From Bacteroidota bacterium (GTDB lineage: Bacteria > Bacteroidota > Bacteroidia > Chitinophagales > Chitinophagaceae), in the NCBI GenBank assembly GCA_013286485.1, contig JABDFN010000004.1, positions 1 through 46,542 of the forward strand: a stretch of 46,542 nucleotides of DNA, given 5' to 3'. The translations under genes were made by a program, and so were the position numbers. The first letter of the stretch is position 1. Each line of letters begins with the position of its first letter. Below, piece by piece: positions 34,674-42,715 of this stretch. Under the pieces are notes generated by a model. That model saw only the letters and a program-made list of their open reading frames with translations, was not told the origin of the DNA and did no database searches.

Positions 34674-35327
34674 ATGAAATTCTTTATTGATACAGCAAAT
34701 ATTGCACAGATAAAAGAGGCGAACGATTTAGGTATATTAGATGGTGTTACTACCAATCCTTCATTAATGGCAAAAGAGGGTATCAAAGGCCATGATGCGA
34801 TTATGAAACACTACAAAGACATTTGCGAAATAGTAGATGGCCCCGTGAGTGCTGAAGTATTCGGTACTACATTCGATGAGATCATAATGGAGGGTAAAGT
34901 ATTGGCAGCTATTCACGAAAATATTGTAGTGAAGGTGCCGATGATAAAAGAAGGCGTAAAAGCAATTAAATGGTTTACTGATAATGGTATTCGTACTAAC
35001 TGCACTTTAGTTTTCTCAGCAGGTCAGGCAATTTTGGCTGCTAAAGCAGGTGCTGCCTTTGTTTCTCCATTTATTGGCCGTATAGATGACAGCAGTTGGG
35101 ATGGTGTGCAACTGATAGAACAGATTGTAGGTATATACAATGCTCAAGGCTACATGACGGAAGTATTAGCTGCATCTATCCGCAACCCCTTACATATTGT
35201 ACGTTGTGCTGAAGCAGGGGCCGACATTTGCACATGCCCTTTAGTTTCAATATTAGGCTTACTAAAGCATCCTTTAACCGATATTGGTTTAGAGCAATTT
35301 CTGAATGATGCGAAAAAGATGCAATAA
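34674..35327 (+). CDS. fsa: Transaldolase of the TalC / fructose-6-phosphate aldolase family
   Basis: The 217-residue protein is a small TIM-barrel enzyme that transfers or removes a dihydroxyacetone unit of sugar phosphates through a Schiff base. It starts KFFIDTANIAQIKEAND and has DGVTTNPSL, catalytic Lys87 in IVVKVPM, and FVSPFIGRIDD. In place of the glutamine found in E. coli FsaA, the residue after VSA is Glu61 (PVSAEVFG). Glutamate at this site marks true transaldolases, so transaldolase activity is more likely. Preceded by the SRP RNA gene and followed by a terminator. Confidence 0.93.
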   Translation: MKFFIDTANIAQIKEANDLGILDGVTTNPSLMAKEGIKGHDAIMKHYKDICEIVDGPVSAEVFGTTFDEIIMEGKVLAAIHENIVVKVPMIKEGVKAIKWFTDNGIRTNCTLVFSAGQAILAAKAGAAFVSPFIGRIDDSSWDGVQLIEQIVGIYNAQGYMTEVLAASIRNPLHIVRCAEAGADICTCPLVSILGLLKHPLTDIGLEQFLNDAKKMQ

Positions 35328-35348
35328 AAATATTTTGACAATTATATG

Positions 35349-35377
35349 AAACCCCGTTTTATGCCGGGTTTATTTTT
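35349..35377 (+). terminator. Terminator of the transaldolase gene
   Basis: AAACCC and GGGTTT (35349-35354 and 35366-35371) flank an 11-base loop region and are followed by ATTTTTA. It overlaps the end of the converging phosphomutase gene and may act in both directions. Confidence 0.6.
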
Positions 35378-36779
35378 ATAGAATTGTTTCCAGCACATCT
35401 CTTAGTATGTCCGCAGTTTCTTCTTTGCTATTACCTTCTGCATATACACGTAATAAAGGCTCAGTCCCAGATGCTCTTAGCATTATCCAGCCGCCGTTAT
35501 CAAGATGATATTTAATGCCGTCTATTGTTTCAATATTATTGAATTTATATTTACCGAAAGCAGTATATCCTTTTGCTGCTGCTTTTAGTATGATCGCATT
35601 CTTTTTATCATTCTCAATATGCAGATCTTTACGGTCATAGAAGAAACTACCCACCACGTCGTATACCTCTTGTATCAGCTGCTTCATCGTTTTGTCTGAT
35701 TGGGTCATATACTCATAGATCACCAGGCCATCATAAATACCATCACGTTCAGGTATATGTCCCTTTACGGCGATGCCGCCACTTTCTTCACCACCCACTA
35801 ATACATCCTCACGTATCATGATCTCACTGATGTACTTAAAGCCAACAGGTGTTACCTCTACAGGTAGGTTATATACCTTACACATTTTCTTTACTCTATC
35901 CGTTACTGAGAATGCTATTACCACTTTACCATTCATATGCTTATACTTATGCAGGTAGTGAATTAGTAGTAGTAAGATATGGTGTGCATCTACAAAATTA
36001 CCATCTTCATCATACAAGCCAATGCGGTCTGCATCGCCGTCTGTAGCCAAACCTATTTTTACTTCAGGTGTTGTAGCTACTGTTTTTGCCAATTCTTGTA
36101 AATTCTTATCAAGTGGTTCGGGAGCTTGTCCGTGAAATCCAGGGTTATTGTCACAATGTAATAAAACTGCACTGGGCAGCAATCTGCGGATCACGTTTTG
36201 CCCTGCCCCAAACATAGCATCGTATGCCAGTTTGAAAGGAGACTTTTTCAGCGCTTCAAAATCAAACTTTGTTTGCAGGTATTCAATATACATATCCTCC
36301 AGGTTTACATATTCCAGCATTCCTTTCAATTCCCAGTATTCCAATGATTCTGTAGGCATATCTACTTCATCAGGTATCATGGCTTCAACAGCCGCAATTA
36401 CTTTTGGACTTGACGGCCCACCATGTGCTCCTTTCAATTTATACCCATTATAAGGTGGTGGGTTATGAGAAGCGGTAATGACAACACCTTGTTGTGCCTT
36501 TAATTTTAAAACACCTAGCGAAACCATTGGTGTACTCACAAAACCCTTAGCCAGTACAATTTTTATTCCATTAGCACATAATACTTTAGCTGCAACACCA
36601 GAAAATAATTCTCCCCCAAAGCGGCAATCATGGCCAATTAATACTTTTGGGTTCTTTCCTTCCTGCAATAGCCAATCTGCAAGCCCTTTGCTTACTCTTG
36701 CTACATTATATACTGTAAAATCCTGCCCTATAATGGCACGCCAGCCGTCTGTTCCGAATTTTATTTTTTCTGTTGTCAT
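35376..36779 (-). CDS. Phosphoglucomutase/phosphomannomutase
   Basis: The enzyme moves phosphate between C1 and C6 of hexose phosphates for cell-envelope sugar supply. The 467-residue protein has the four-domain alpha-D-phosphohexomutase layout: FGTDGWRAIIG at the start, the phosphoserine loop VVITASHNPPPYNGYK with Ser104, the metal-binding TDGDADRIG, the sugar-binding GGEESGGI and the C-terminal phosphate-binding RASGTEPLLRVY. Substrate preference between glucose and mannose cannot be read from this. It diverges from the aldehyde dehydrogenase gene, with a TAnnTTTG box between them. Confidence 0.94.
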   Translation of the reverse strand: MTTEKIKFGTDGWRAIIGQDFTVYNVARVSKGLADWLLQEGKNPKVLIGHDCRFGGELFSGVAAKVLCANGIKIVLAKGFVSTPMVSLGVLKLKAQQGVVITASHNPPPYNGYKLKGAHGGPSSPKVIAAVEAMIPDEVDMPTESLEYWELKGMLEYVNLEDMYIEYLQTKFDFEALKKSPFKLAYDAMFGAGQNVIRRLLPSAVLLHCDNNPGFHGQAPEPLDKNLQELAKTVATTPEVKIGLATDGDADRIGLYDEDGNFVDAHHILLLLIHYLHKYKHMNGKVVIAFSVTDRVKKMCKVYNLPVEVTPVGFKYISEIMIREDVLVGGEESGGIAVKGHIPERDGIYDGLVIYEYMTQSDKTMKQLIQEVYDVVGSFFYDRKDLHIENDKKNAIILKAAAKGYTAFGKYKFNNIETIDGIKYHLDNGGWIMLRASGTEPLLRVYAEGNSKEETADILRDVLETIL

Positions 36780-36847
36780 TCTTAATAACTATACGATTAT
36801 AGATGAAGAGTATGTATATCCTACTTTAACATAATCTTCATGGCCTG

Positions 36848-36855
36848 CAAATGTA
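36848..36855 (-). promoter_or_regulatory. Candidate -7 element of the phosphomutase gene
   Basis: On the minus strand this reads TACATTTG, a full TAnnTTTG match, about 69 bases before the ATG of the mutase gene. The -33 region is only T-rich. Confidence 0.45.
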
Positions 36856-36888
36856 GTAAACCTTAATTTTATTAAAAATTTAAAAAAC

Positions 36889-38262
36889 ATGGCAGACCAG
36901 TTAATATCGGTAGATCCAACTAATGGTGAAACAATTGCATCTTACAATAGCTATGACGAAGCAACTGTTAGTAAGGCGCTCATACAGGCAAGAAAAGCAT
37001 TTGAGATATGGAAAGCCATGAGTCTGAAGGAAAGGGGAACGGTATTGAAGAATATAGCTGCGGAACTTAGACGTCAAAAAGAGAAACTGGCAAAGCTTGC
37101 AACAAAAGAAATGGGTAAGCCTATCCAATCGAGTAGGGAAGAAGTGGAGAAATGCGCAAAAACGTTGGAATATTACGCTAAAGAAGGTCCTAAGTTTTTA
37201 GCTGATGAAATAGTAAAGACTGACGCAAAGAAGAGTTATGTAAGTTTTCAACCATTGGGTGTGGTATTGGCTGTTATGCCTTGGAACTTTCCTTATTGGC
37301 AGGTCTTTCGTGCTATGGCACCCGCGCTTACTGCTGGCAATACCATGGTATTGAAACATGCTTCAAACGTAAGTGGTTGTGCCTTGGCTATGGAAAATGT
37401 TATCAAAAAAGCAAAAGCCCCTAAGGGATTGTTTCAAACTTTATTATTACCCTCTTCAAAAGTGGAAGCATTAATAAACGATCCTGCCATAGCAGCGGTT
37501 ACATTCACAGGTAGCACGGTTGCAGGAAGCAAAATAGCAGAAGCTGCAGGTAGAAACCTGAAAAAACAGGTACTTGAATTAGGTGGCAGCGACGCATATG
37601 TAGTACTAGAGGATGTTGATGTAGATGCTGCTGCTGAATTGTGTAAGAATGGGCGATTGCTAAACAGTGGCCAAAGTTGTGTGGCTGCTAAAAGGTTTGT
37701 TGTGGTGAAGCATGTTCTCAAAGAGTTCGAAAAGCTGATGACAAAGAAAATGGAAGCATCTCCATTTGGTGATCCTATGGATACAAAAAATAAAATAGGC
37801 CCTCTCGCAAGAGTTGACTTGCGTGAAAAGCTGCATGATCAGGTTACAAAGAGTATTGAATTAGGTGCAAAGCTTTTGTGCGGTGGTTATATCCCTGAAG
37901 GGACGGGTGCTTTTTATCCGCCAACAGTACTTACAAATGTGAAGAAAGGTATGCCTGCTTATGATGAAGAGTTGTTTGGCCCTGTTGCGGCAATAATTGA
38001 AGCAAAGAATGAAACAGATGCTATTCGTATAGCTAACGATAGCATCTATGGGCTGGGTGGTTGCATATTATCTAAAAATAAAGCAAGAGCCGAGAAGCTG
38101 GCCGCTACGCAAATGGATGCGGGTAATTGCTTTGTAAATGCTATCGTGCATTCAGATGCGAGGTTGCCATTTGGTGGTGTAAAGCATAGCGGATATGGCA
38201 GGGAATTAGGTATATTTGGCATAAGGGAATTTGTAAACATAAAAACTGTATTCGTTCAGTGA
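36889..38262 (+). CDS. NAD(P)-dependent succinate-semialdehyde dehydrogenase
   Basis: The aldehyde dehydrogenase oxidises succinate semialdehyde to succinate in the GABA or related degradation route. The 457-residue protein has the ALDH motifs MPWNFPYWQVF (oxyanion region), FTGSTVAGSKIA (cofactor site), LELGGSDAYVV with Glu230, and the catalytic Cys264 in NSGQSCVAAKRF, followed by ELFGPVA. The sequence SGQSC-x-A and overall length fit the SSADH branch well, but other aldehydes are possible. Its stop overlaps the next gene start (TGATG), so they are translationally coupled. Confidence 0.9.
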   Translation: MADQLISVDPTNGETIASYNSYDEATVSKALIQARKAFEIWKAMSLKERGTVLKNIAAELRRQKEKLAKLATKEMGKPIQSSREEVEKCAKTLEYYAKEGPKFLADEIVKTDAKKSYVSFQPLGVVLAVMPWNFPYWQVFRAMAPALTAGNTMVLKHASNVSGCALAMENVIKKAKAPKGLFQTLLLPSSKVEALINDPAIAAVTFTGSTVAGSKIAEAAGRNLKKQVLELGGSDAYVVLEDVDVDAAAELCKNGRLLNSGQSCVAAKRFVVVKHVLKEFEKLMTKKMEASPFGDPMDTKNKIGPLARVDLREKLHDQVTKSIELGAKLLCGGYIPEGTGAFYPPTVLTNVKKGMPAYDEELFGPVAAIIEAKNETDAIRIANDSIYGLGGCILSKNKARAEKLAATQMDAGNCFVNAIVHSDARLPFGGVKHSGYGRELGIFGIREFVNIKTVFVQ

Positions 38263-38873
38263 TGTCAAAAAAATTTACTTATCTCGCTTTAGGAGATTCT
38301 TATACAATAGGGGAGCAGGTACCACATGCAGAGAATTTCCCCAATCAAACAGTAACATTGCTTAAGAAACAGGATTTTGATGTTGCAGATCCTGTAATTA
38401 TTGCTGTTACCGGTTGGACGACAGATGAGCTCGCCGCATCTATTCGGGAACACAATTTGCATGAAATCTTTTCTTTTGTTACACTACTTATCGGTGTAAA
38501 TAATCAGTATCGTGGTCGTGATATCGAGAACTATAAAAAAGAATTCCGCGATTTATTAGAACAAGCAATAGTTTTTGCAAATGGTAACCCGCACCATGTA
38601 TATGTACTATCCATTCCTGATTGGGGGGTAACACCTTTTGCAGAAGGGAAGGACAGGCAAAAGATCGCAGCTGAAATTGATGCTTATAATAAAGCTAACA
38701 AAGAAATAACGGAAGAGTACAAATGCTACTACTTATATATTACAGACAGCACCCGTGAAGCTGCGAAGGATAAAACGCTCGTTGCTGGCGACGGTTTACA
38801 TCCTTCGTCTATAGAATATGCTATTTGGGCAGAGCATTTAGCGCCATTAGTTGCGGAGGAATTAAGAAAGTGA
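38262..38873 (+). CDS. SGNH/GDSL-family hydrolase
   Basis: The 203-residue protein carries the block I motif LALGDSYTIGE with nucleophile Ser13, block III-like LIGVNNQYRG, and block V DGLHPSSIEY with the catalytic Asp/His. It has no signal peptide, so it is probably cytosolic. The ATG at 38262 overlaps the upstream stop; a GTG one codon earlier is less likely. Such enzymes hydrolyse esters or thioesters; the substrate is unknown. Its last 12 bases overlap the end of the opposite-strand thioesterase gene. Confidence 0.9.
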   Translation: MSKKFTYLALGDSYTIGEQVPHAENFPNQTVTLLKKQDFDVADPVIIAVTGWTTDELAASIREHNLHEIFSFVTLLIGVNNQYRGRDIENYKKEFRDLLEQAIVFANGNPHHVYVLSIPDWGVTPFAEGKDRQKIAAEIDAYNKANKEITEEYKCYYLYITDSTREAAKDKTLVAGDGLHPSSIEYAIWAEHLAPLVAEELRK

Positions 38874-39254
38874 TTCAATAAGCTTATCAAACTTCTCTTT
38901 ATTAATGATCTTCTGCCATTGAGTTCCTTCGGCAACAATTCTTTCGCCCACCTTGGCGGTAAAATCATTGATCACTTCATTCTTTCTTACTTCTTTTAAA
39001 GTGGCGGTGAATATTACCGCTTCCCCTATAAGGGCCGGAGATATGTGTTTTATATTGATGCCTGTACCAATGCCTTCTTCTCCATCTTCTTTCATTTCTA
39101 ATACAAATAGCCTGCCGCTCCATTCAGCATCACGTGCAAGTGCAAATGTGGCATACACTGGATGCACTTCACCACTTTCAAAGCGTGCAGTGTCAGCTTC
39201 AGTCACTGTGTGAGTAAATATCTTGATGTCAGCTGTTTTAAAAGGATTTTTCAT
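38862..39254 (-). CDS. FlK-like thioesterase, hotdog fold
   Basis: The 130-residue protein resembles fluoroacetyl-CoA thioesterase FlK. It has the conserved HPVYATFALARDAEW with Thr36 and Glu44, and NIKHISP with His70, matching the Thr-Glu-His catalytic set of that family. It would cleave an acyl-CoA. I chose the ATG at 39254 because the family starts near this point; a frame extension to 39380 would add 42 unrelated, basic residues. It ends by overlapping the SGNH hydrolase gene tail-to-tail over 12 bases. Confidence 0.85.
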   Translation of the reverse strand: MKNPFKTADIKIFTHTVTEADTARFESGEVHPVYATFALARDAEWSGRLFVLEMKEDGEEGIGTGINIKHISPALIGEAVIFTATLKEVRKNEVINDFTAKVGERIVAEGTQWQKIINKEKFDKLIESLS

Positions 39255-39336
39255 TGAATGAATTACACAGAATTTAAATTTATCTATTAAAAATAAAAAA
39301 TCAAGAGAATCAAACCTAAAATCAAGGTAATCCTGA

Positions 39337-40596
39337 TCATGTCTTTCTTGGTTTCTTTTTCGCAGCTGGGAACAATACATTGTTCAAAATCAGCCTGTAG
39401 CCCGGAGAGGTAGGGTGCAGGCTTAGGTCTGTCGGAGGATCATAAACAGCATGTTGATAGTCTTCAGGATCATGCCCCCCATAAAAAGTCCATGTTCCTT
39501 TACCATATTCGCCATGTATATATCTTGCTTCATTGGCAGGCTTATAATCACCCATTACCAATACGCTTGATTTCAATGTCTCTTTTCTAAAACTGGTAGT
39601 TTGTCCCATAAAACCTTTTATGGTTGTAGTGTGGTCTTGGGTAAGCATAGCGGGTACGGGGTCAAACTTGGCAGAGAATGTGAATAATGTAAAATAATCT
39701 ACATCCATTGGTACATGGCGGAAATTGGTGTTATCAATAGATGAATATTCATATTCATACGGATTCGTAGTTAGCTGAAAATCTTTGAAAGCAAAACACT
39801 TGCTGAAATCAAGTTTTTGCTGTGCATTTGGATCCATCGGATCTCCGTCAAATGGCACGTCGCATATATCTACACCGTCCGCCGCCAGTGCTATATCATA
39901 GCTGTCGGTTGCTGAACACATTGCAAACATATATCCACCTCCCGCCACAAAATCTCTTATTTTCTTTGCCACAGCCAGCTTAAGTTCTGACACTTTTTTG
40001 TATCCGTGCTTTGCCGCTATGGCTTCCAGTGTTTTTACATCATTCTGGTACCATGCAGCGTTTCTGTATCCTGCCCAAAATTTTCCGTACTGGCCCGTAA
40101 AATCTTCATGATGCAAATGCAGCCAGTCATATTTCGGCAGCTTGTCAGCCAGTACATCATCATCATATATTTTGTCGTAAGGTATTTCAGCATAGGTGAG
40201 CACCAATGTTACTGCATCGTCCCAGGGTTCTTTATTCGGTGGCGTGTATACTGCTATCTTAGGGGCTTTTTCTAATTTTATGATGTCCTCATTCACATCA
40301 GGATTTGCAATTTCTGCCAGCACACCTGCATATTGGTCATCACTCATTACATCATAATCTACTCCACGTAGTTTGCACAAACGTTCTATTGCGTCAGACT
40401 GTAGTATTCCAAAACTTCCGCCTTTATAATTAAGTAGCCAATCTACTTGTATACCTAGTTGCAAAGCCGCATAAGCCACACCATATGCTTTTAGATGATT
40501 ATGTTGTGTTTCTGCGTCCATAGGTATAAATATTCGGGCAGCAAAAACGGGTTGTAAAAGCAATAATAATAAGGCCGTGCCAAGGTACTTTTTCAT
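39337..40596 (-). CDS. Exported protein of unknown function, sometimes labelled asparagine synthetase B
   Basis: The 419-residue protein starts with a signal peptide (MKKYLGTALLLLLLQPVFAA) and then RIFIPMDAETQHNHLKAYGVAY. Similar Bacteroidota proteins are called asparagine synthetase B, as I recall, but I see no AsnB motif: no N-terminal Cys glutaminase domain and no SGGLDSS loop. The region FVAGGGYMFAMCSATDSYDIALA (residues 220-245) and the final FYGGHDPEDYQH look like a class I glutamine-amidotransferase or ThuA-like fold. It carries many aspartates and histidines. A periplasmic hydrolase or amidotransferase-like role is the most I can say. It diverges from the permease gene. Confidence 0.65.
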   Translation of the reverse strand: MKKYLGTALLLLLLQPVFAARIFIPMDAETQHNHLKAYGVAYAALQLGIQVDWLLNYKGGSFGILQSDAIERLCKLRGVDYDVMSDDQYAGVLAEIANPDVNEDIIKLEKAPKIAVYTPPNKEPWDDAVTLVLTYAEIPYDKIYDDDVLADKLPKYDWLHLHHEDFTGQYGKFWAGYRNAAWYQNDVKTLEAIAAKHGYKKVSELKLAVAKKIRDFVAGGGYMFAMCSATDSYDIALAADGVDICDVPFDGDPMDPNAQQKLDFSKCFAFKDFQLTTNPYEYEYSSIDNTNFRHVPMDVDYFTLFTFSAKFDPVPAMLTQDHTTTIKGFMGQTTSFRKETLKSSVLVMGDYKPANEARYIHGEYGKGTWTFYGGHDPEDYQHAVYDPPTDLSLHPTSPGYRLILNNVLFPAAKKKPRKT

Positions 40597-40728
40597 CTGT
40601 TTGTAATTTAGTCATATTAAAGGATATGAAGCTTTATATCATTTTTTTTAACAATTCTCATTCTATTTACCGAATTCTCACCTGCGAATTTCTATTTCAT
40701 CACATACCATCATTACCTTTACCGCTAT

Positions 40729-41829
40729 ATGTCAACCTACAGTAATGCACGCGCTATGCGCGCTATTATTAAAGCAAGTTTGCAGGCAATATTTAAAAGC
40801 CCTTCTGCAGTTGTATTCAGTATTGCTTTCCCATTAATATTTATTTTAGTCTTCGGATTTATTGGGAGTGGCCGTGGGTATCGTCTCAATGTAGCCTCCA
40901 TGCCGGGAAGTGATACAACTTCGCCTTTATATGGTATACTACACCAGGTATCAATACTGAAATGGGTTGATGTGGGCGATACAACTGACCTGCGTTCAGC
41001 TTTAAAAGAAGATAAAATAGTTGCTGCAATTAAAATAGAAAAGCAGGCAGCTGGTATAACCCCCCAATATAAAATATTATTAGAGTCCCCTTCTGCAGAG
41101 CAGGAAAAAGCAAAGCAATTACAATCCATATTGTATGGTGTTGTTCAAGGCATGGACCCCCAAATACAGCAGCGTATTGGTTCGTTGGCAAGTGTTGATA
41201 TTCATTTTGATGAAGTGAGAGATTATAAGATGATAGATTTTATTTTGCCCGGACAGTTGGGTTTTTCATTGTTGGCTGCAGGCGTGTTTGGTACCGCTTT
41301 TGTTTTTTTTAACCTTCGTCAGACCTTAGTACTAAAACGTTTTTTTGCCACACCTGTCAATCGTTCGTCCATAGTATTAGGCGAAGCTATTGCACGTATG
41401 ATATTCCAAATTACAGGTTCAATCGTTATCATTGGTATAGGATATTTTGCTTTTGGTTTTACATTGATCCACGGTTGGCTGACTTTGTTAGAAATGCTGG
41501 TCGTTTGTATGCTCGGCCTCATGGTATTTATGGGTTTTGGATTTATTGTCAGCAGCGTAGCTAAAAATGAATCTTCAATACCGCCTTTTGCTAATCTTAT
41601 TACTATGCCCCAGTTTTTACTAGCAGGTACCTTCTTTTCAATAGATAACTTTCCAAAATGGCTACAGCCGGTATGTAAAATATTGCCACTTACTTATTTA
41701 AATGAAGCATTGCGCAGCATAGCATTTGACGGTTCCAACTTGATTGATGTGAAGATGGATCTGTTGATAGTCTGTGGATGGGGTATTGCTGTTTATATTA
41801 TTGCAGCAAGGGTATTTAAATGGGAATAG
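40729..41829 (+). CDS. ABC-2 type transporter permease
   Basis: The 366-residue membrane protein has one helix near residues 25-46, a large soluble loop (about 50-170) and a C-terminal cluster of five helices. The loop ends in the characteristic MIDFILPGQLGFSLLAAG, followed by RFFATPVNRSSIVLGEA. This layout is that of the ABC2_membrane_3/YhhJ-type permease used in drug or lipid export. There is no ATPase gene on either side, so its nucleotide-binding partner must be encoded elsewhere. The stop is 37 bases before a minus-strand terminator. Confidence 0.88.
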   Translation: MSTYSNARAMRAIIKASLQAIFKSPSAVVFSIAFPLIFILVFGFIGSGRGYRLNVASMPGSDTTSPLYGILHQVSILKWVDVGDTTDLRSALKEDKIVAAIKIEKQAAGITPQYKILLESPSAEQEKAKQLQSILYGVVQGMDPQIQQRIGSLASVDIHFDEVRDYKMIDFILPGQLGFSLLAAGVFGTAFVFFNLRQTLVLKRFFATPVNRSSIVLGEAIARMIFQITGSIVIIGIGYFAFGFTLIHGWLTLLEMLVVCMLGLMVFMGFGFIVSSVAKNESSIPPFANLITMPQFLLAGTFFSIDNFPKWLQPVCKILPLTYLNEALRSIAFDGSNLIDVKMDLLIVCGWGIAVYIIAARVFKWE

Positions 41830-41859
41830 AGCAATATCTGAAATTGATTTCTTTTGCAT

Positions 41860-41885
41860 AAAAAAACCCCTCGAATTTCGAGGGG
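41860..41885 (-). terminator. Terminator of the rpmB-rpmG-DUF4295 operon
   Basis: On the minus strand, CCCCTCGA and TCGAGGGG pair perfectly with a 3-base loop and are followed by seven T bases (41860-41866). It lies about 100 bases after the DUF4295 stop. Confidence 0.9.
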
Positions 41886-41910
41886 GAGTAGTATGGTTAT
41901 AGGCCTTTTC

Positions 41911-41944
41911 TTGGGTTCGCAGTTGTTCTTTTAGCGAACAAGAG
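41911..41944 (-). repeat. Hairpin between DUF4295 gene and terminator
   Basis: GTTCGC and GCGAAC (41915-41920 and 41934-41939) form a stem with a 13-base loop, extended by CTTG/CAAG with a two-base bulge. It would be in the 3' end of the ribosomal-protein mRNA. Function unknown; it could stabilise the transcript. Confidence 0.35.
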
Positions 41945-41981
41945 GCTTTATAGATTCGTGTAGTTTTGTTTATAAGGGCTG

Positions 41982-42155
41982 TTATTTTGCAGCGAAAAAT
42001 TCTTTTATTTTATCCTTATGTACCATTTGTTCTTTAAAGGTATAAGCACCTGTTTTAGGGCTGCGTACCGCTTTAATTACTTTGGTATAATTTTTTGCTT
42101 CTGCCGCTGCTTTTGCATCTTTTGTTTTTATCGCGGTCTTAGCTGCTTTTGCCAT
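41982..42155 (-). CDS. DUF4295 small basic protein
   Basis: The 57-residue protein starts MAKAAKTAIKTKDAKAAAEAKN and ends KEQMVHKDKIKEFFAAK, with a high content of Lys and Ala. It matches the DUF4295 family that follows rpmB and rpmG in Bacteroidota. Its place after two ribosomal-protein genes and its strong basic character suggest a ribosome-linked or RNA-binding role, which is not established. The gap to rpmG is 20 bases. The gene is often missed because of its length. Confidence 0.88.
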   Translation of the reverse strand: MAKAAKTAIKTKDAKAAAEAKNYTKVIKAVRSPKTGAYTFKEQMVHKDKIKEFFAAK

Positions 42156-42175
42156 ATCTTAAAGGTATAATAAAA

Positions 42176-42358
42176 TTATTTAATTTCTTTGTGGAGTGTC
42201 ACTTTTTTCATGATCGGATTGAACTTTTTCAATTCAATACGGTCAGGAGTATTTTTCTTGTTCTTAGTGGTAATGTAACGGCTGGTACCGGGCATACCGC
42301 TGTTTTTATGCTCGGTGCACTCTAATATTACCTGAACGCGGTTTCCTTTCTTAGCCAT
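42176..42358 (-). CDS. rpmG: Ribosomal protein bL33
   Basis: The 60-residue basic protein is a large-subunit ribosomal protein. It reads [21 protein letters not shown], then [24 protein letters not shown], the standard bL33 pattern. The zinc-binding cysteine pairs of the C+ form are absent; only one Cys is present, so this is the zinc-independent form. It lies between rpmB and the DUF4295 gene, all on the minus strand. Confidence 0.96.
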   Translation of the reverse strand: MAKKGNRVQVILECTEHKNSGMPGTSRYITTKNKKNTPDRIELKKFNPIMKKVTLHKEIK

Positions 42359-42385
42359 TGTATTATTTATTTACTTTATTTGATG

Positions 42386-42622
42386 TTAAATTGCTTGTCC
42401 TTCTTCGCGCATTTGCTTTACAACATTGTAAAGACCTCTTTTATTGATGGTACGTATAGAATCTGCAGTAAGTTTTAATGTTACCCAACGGTCCTCTTCT
42501 GCCAGGAAGAAACGCTTTGTCTGCAAATTAGGCAGGAAGCGGCGCTTTGCCTTCTTGTTAGAGAAAGATATTTTATGACCTGTTACGGGTTTTCTGCCTG
42601 TTACCTGACATACGCGTGCCAT
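42386..42622 (-). CDS. rpmB: Ribosomal protein bL28
   Basis: The 78-residue protein is a large-subunit ribosomal protein. It shows MARVCQVTGRKPVTGHKISFSNKKAKRRFLPNLQ and then WVTLKLTADSIRTINKRGL, typical of bL28, and lacks the zinc-binding cysteine set (one Cys only). It is first in the rpmB-rpmG-DUF4295 operon, 27 bases ahead of rpmG, with a promoter 22 bases upstream. Confidence 0.97.
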   Translation of the reverse strand: MARVCQVTGRKPVTGHKISFSNKKAKRRFLPNLQTKRFFLAEEDRWVTLKLTADSIRTINKRGLYNVVKQMREEGQAI

Positions 42623-42643
42623 ACTTACATTTTTTTAGGACTG

Positions 42644-42674
42644 CAAAGGTCGTATTTTTTTGCTGAAATGCAAA
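42644..42674 (-). promoter_or_regulatory. Promoter of the rpmB operon
   Basis: On the minus strand, TTTG (42671-42674) lies 19 bases upstream of GACCTTTG (42644-42651), which matches TAnnTTTG except for the first base. The spacing is the same as for the tRNA-Lys promoter and one base shorter than that of mdh. Confidence 0.6.
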
Positions 42675-42715
42675 AAAATAATTTCAAATTAATTCAGCGG
42701 CTCAAATATCCTTAT

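Noticed and set aside
36478-36834. 118-codon open reading frame opposite the phosphomutase gene
   Set aside because: It is a shadow of a strongly conserved gene, with no independent features.
39255-39380. N-terminal extension of the FlK-like thioesterase
   Set aside because: The added residues are basic and low in family similarity, and they overlap the adjacent gene end; ATG at 39254 is the normal start.
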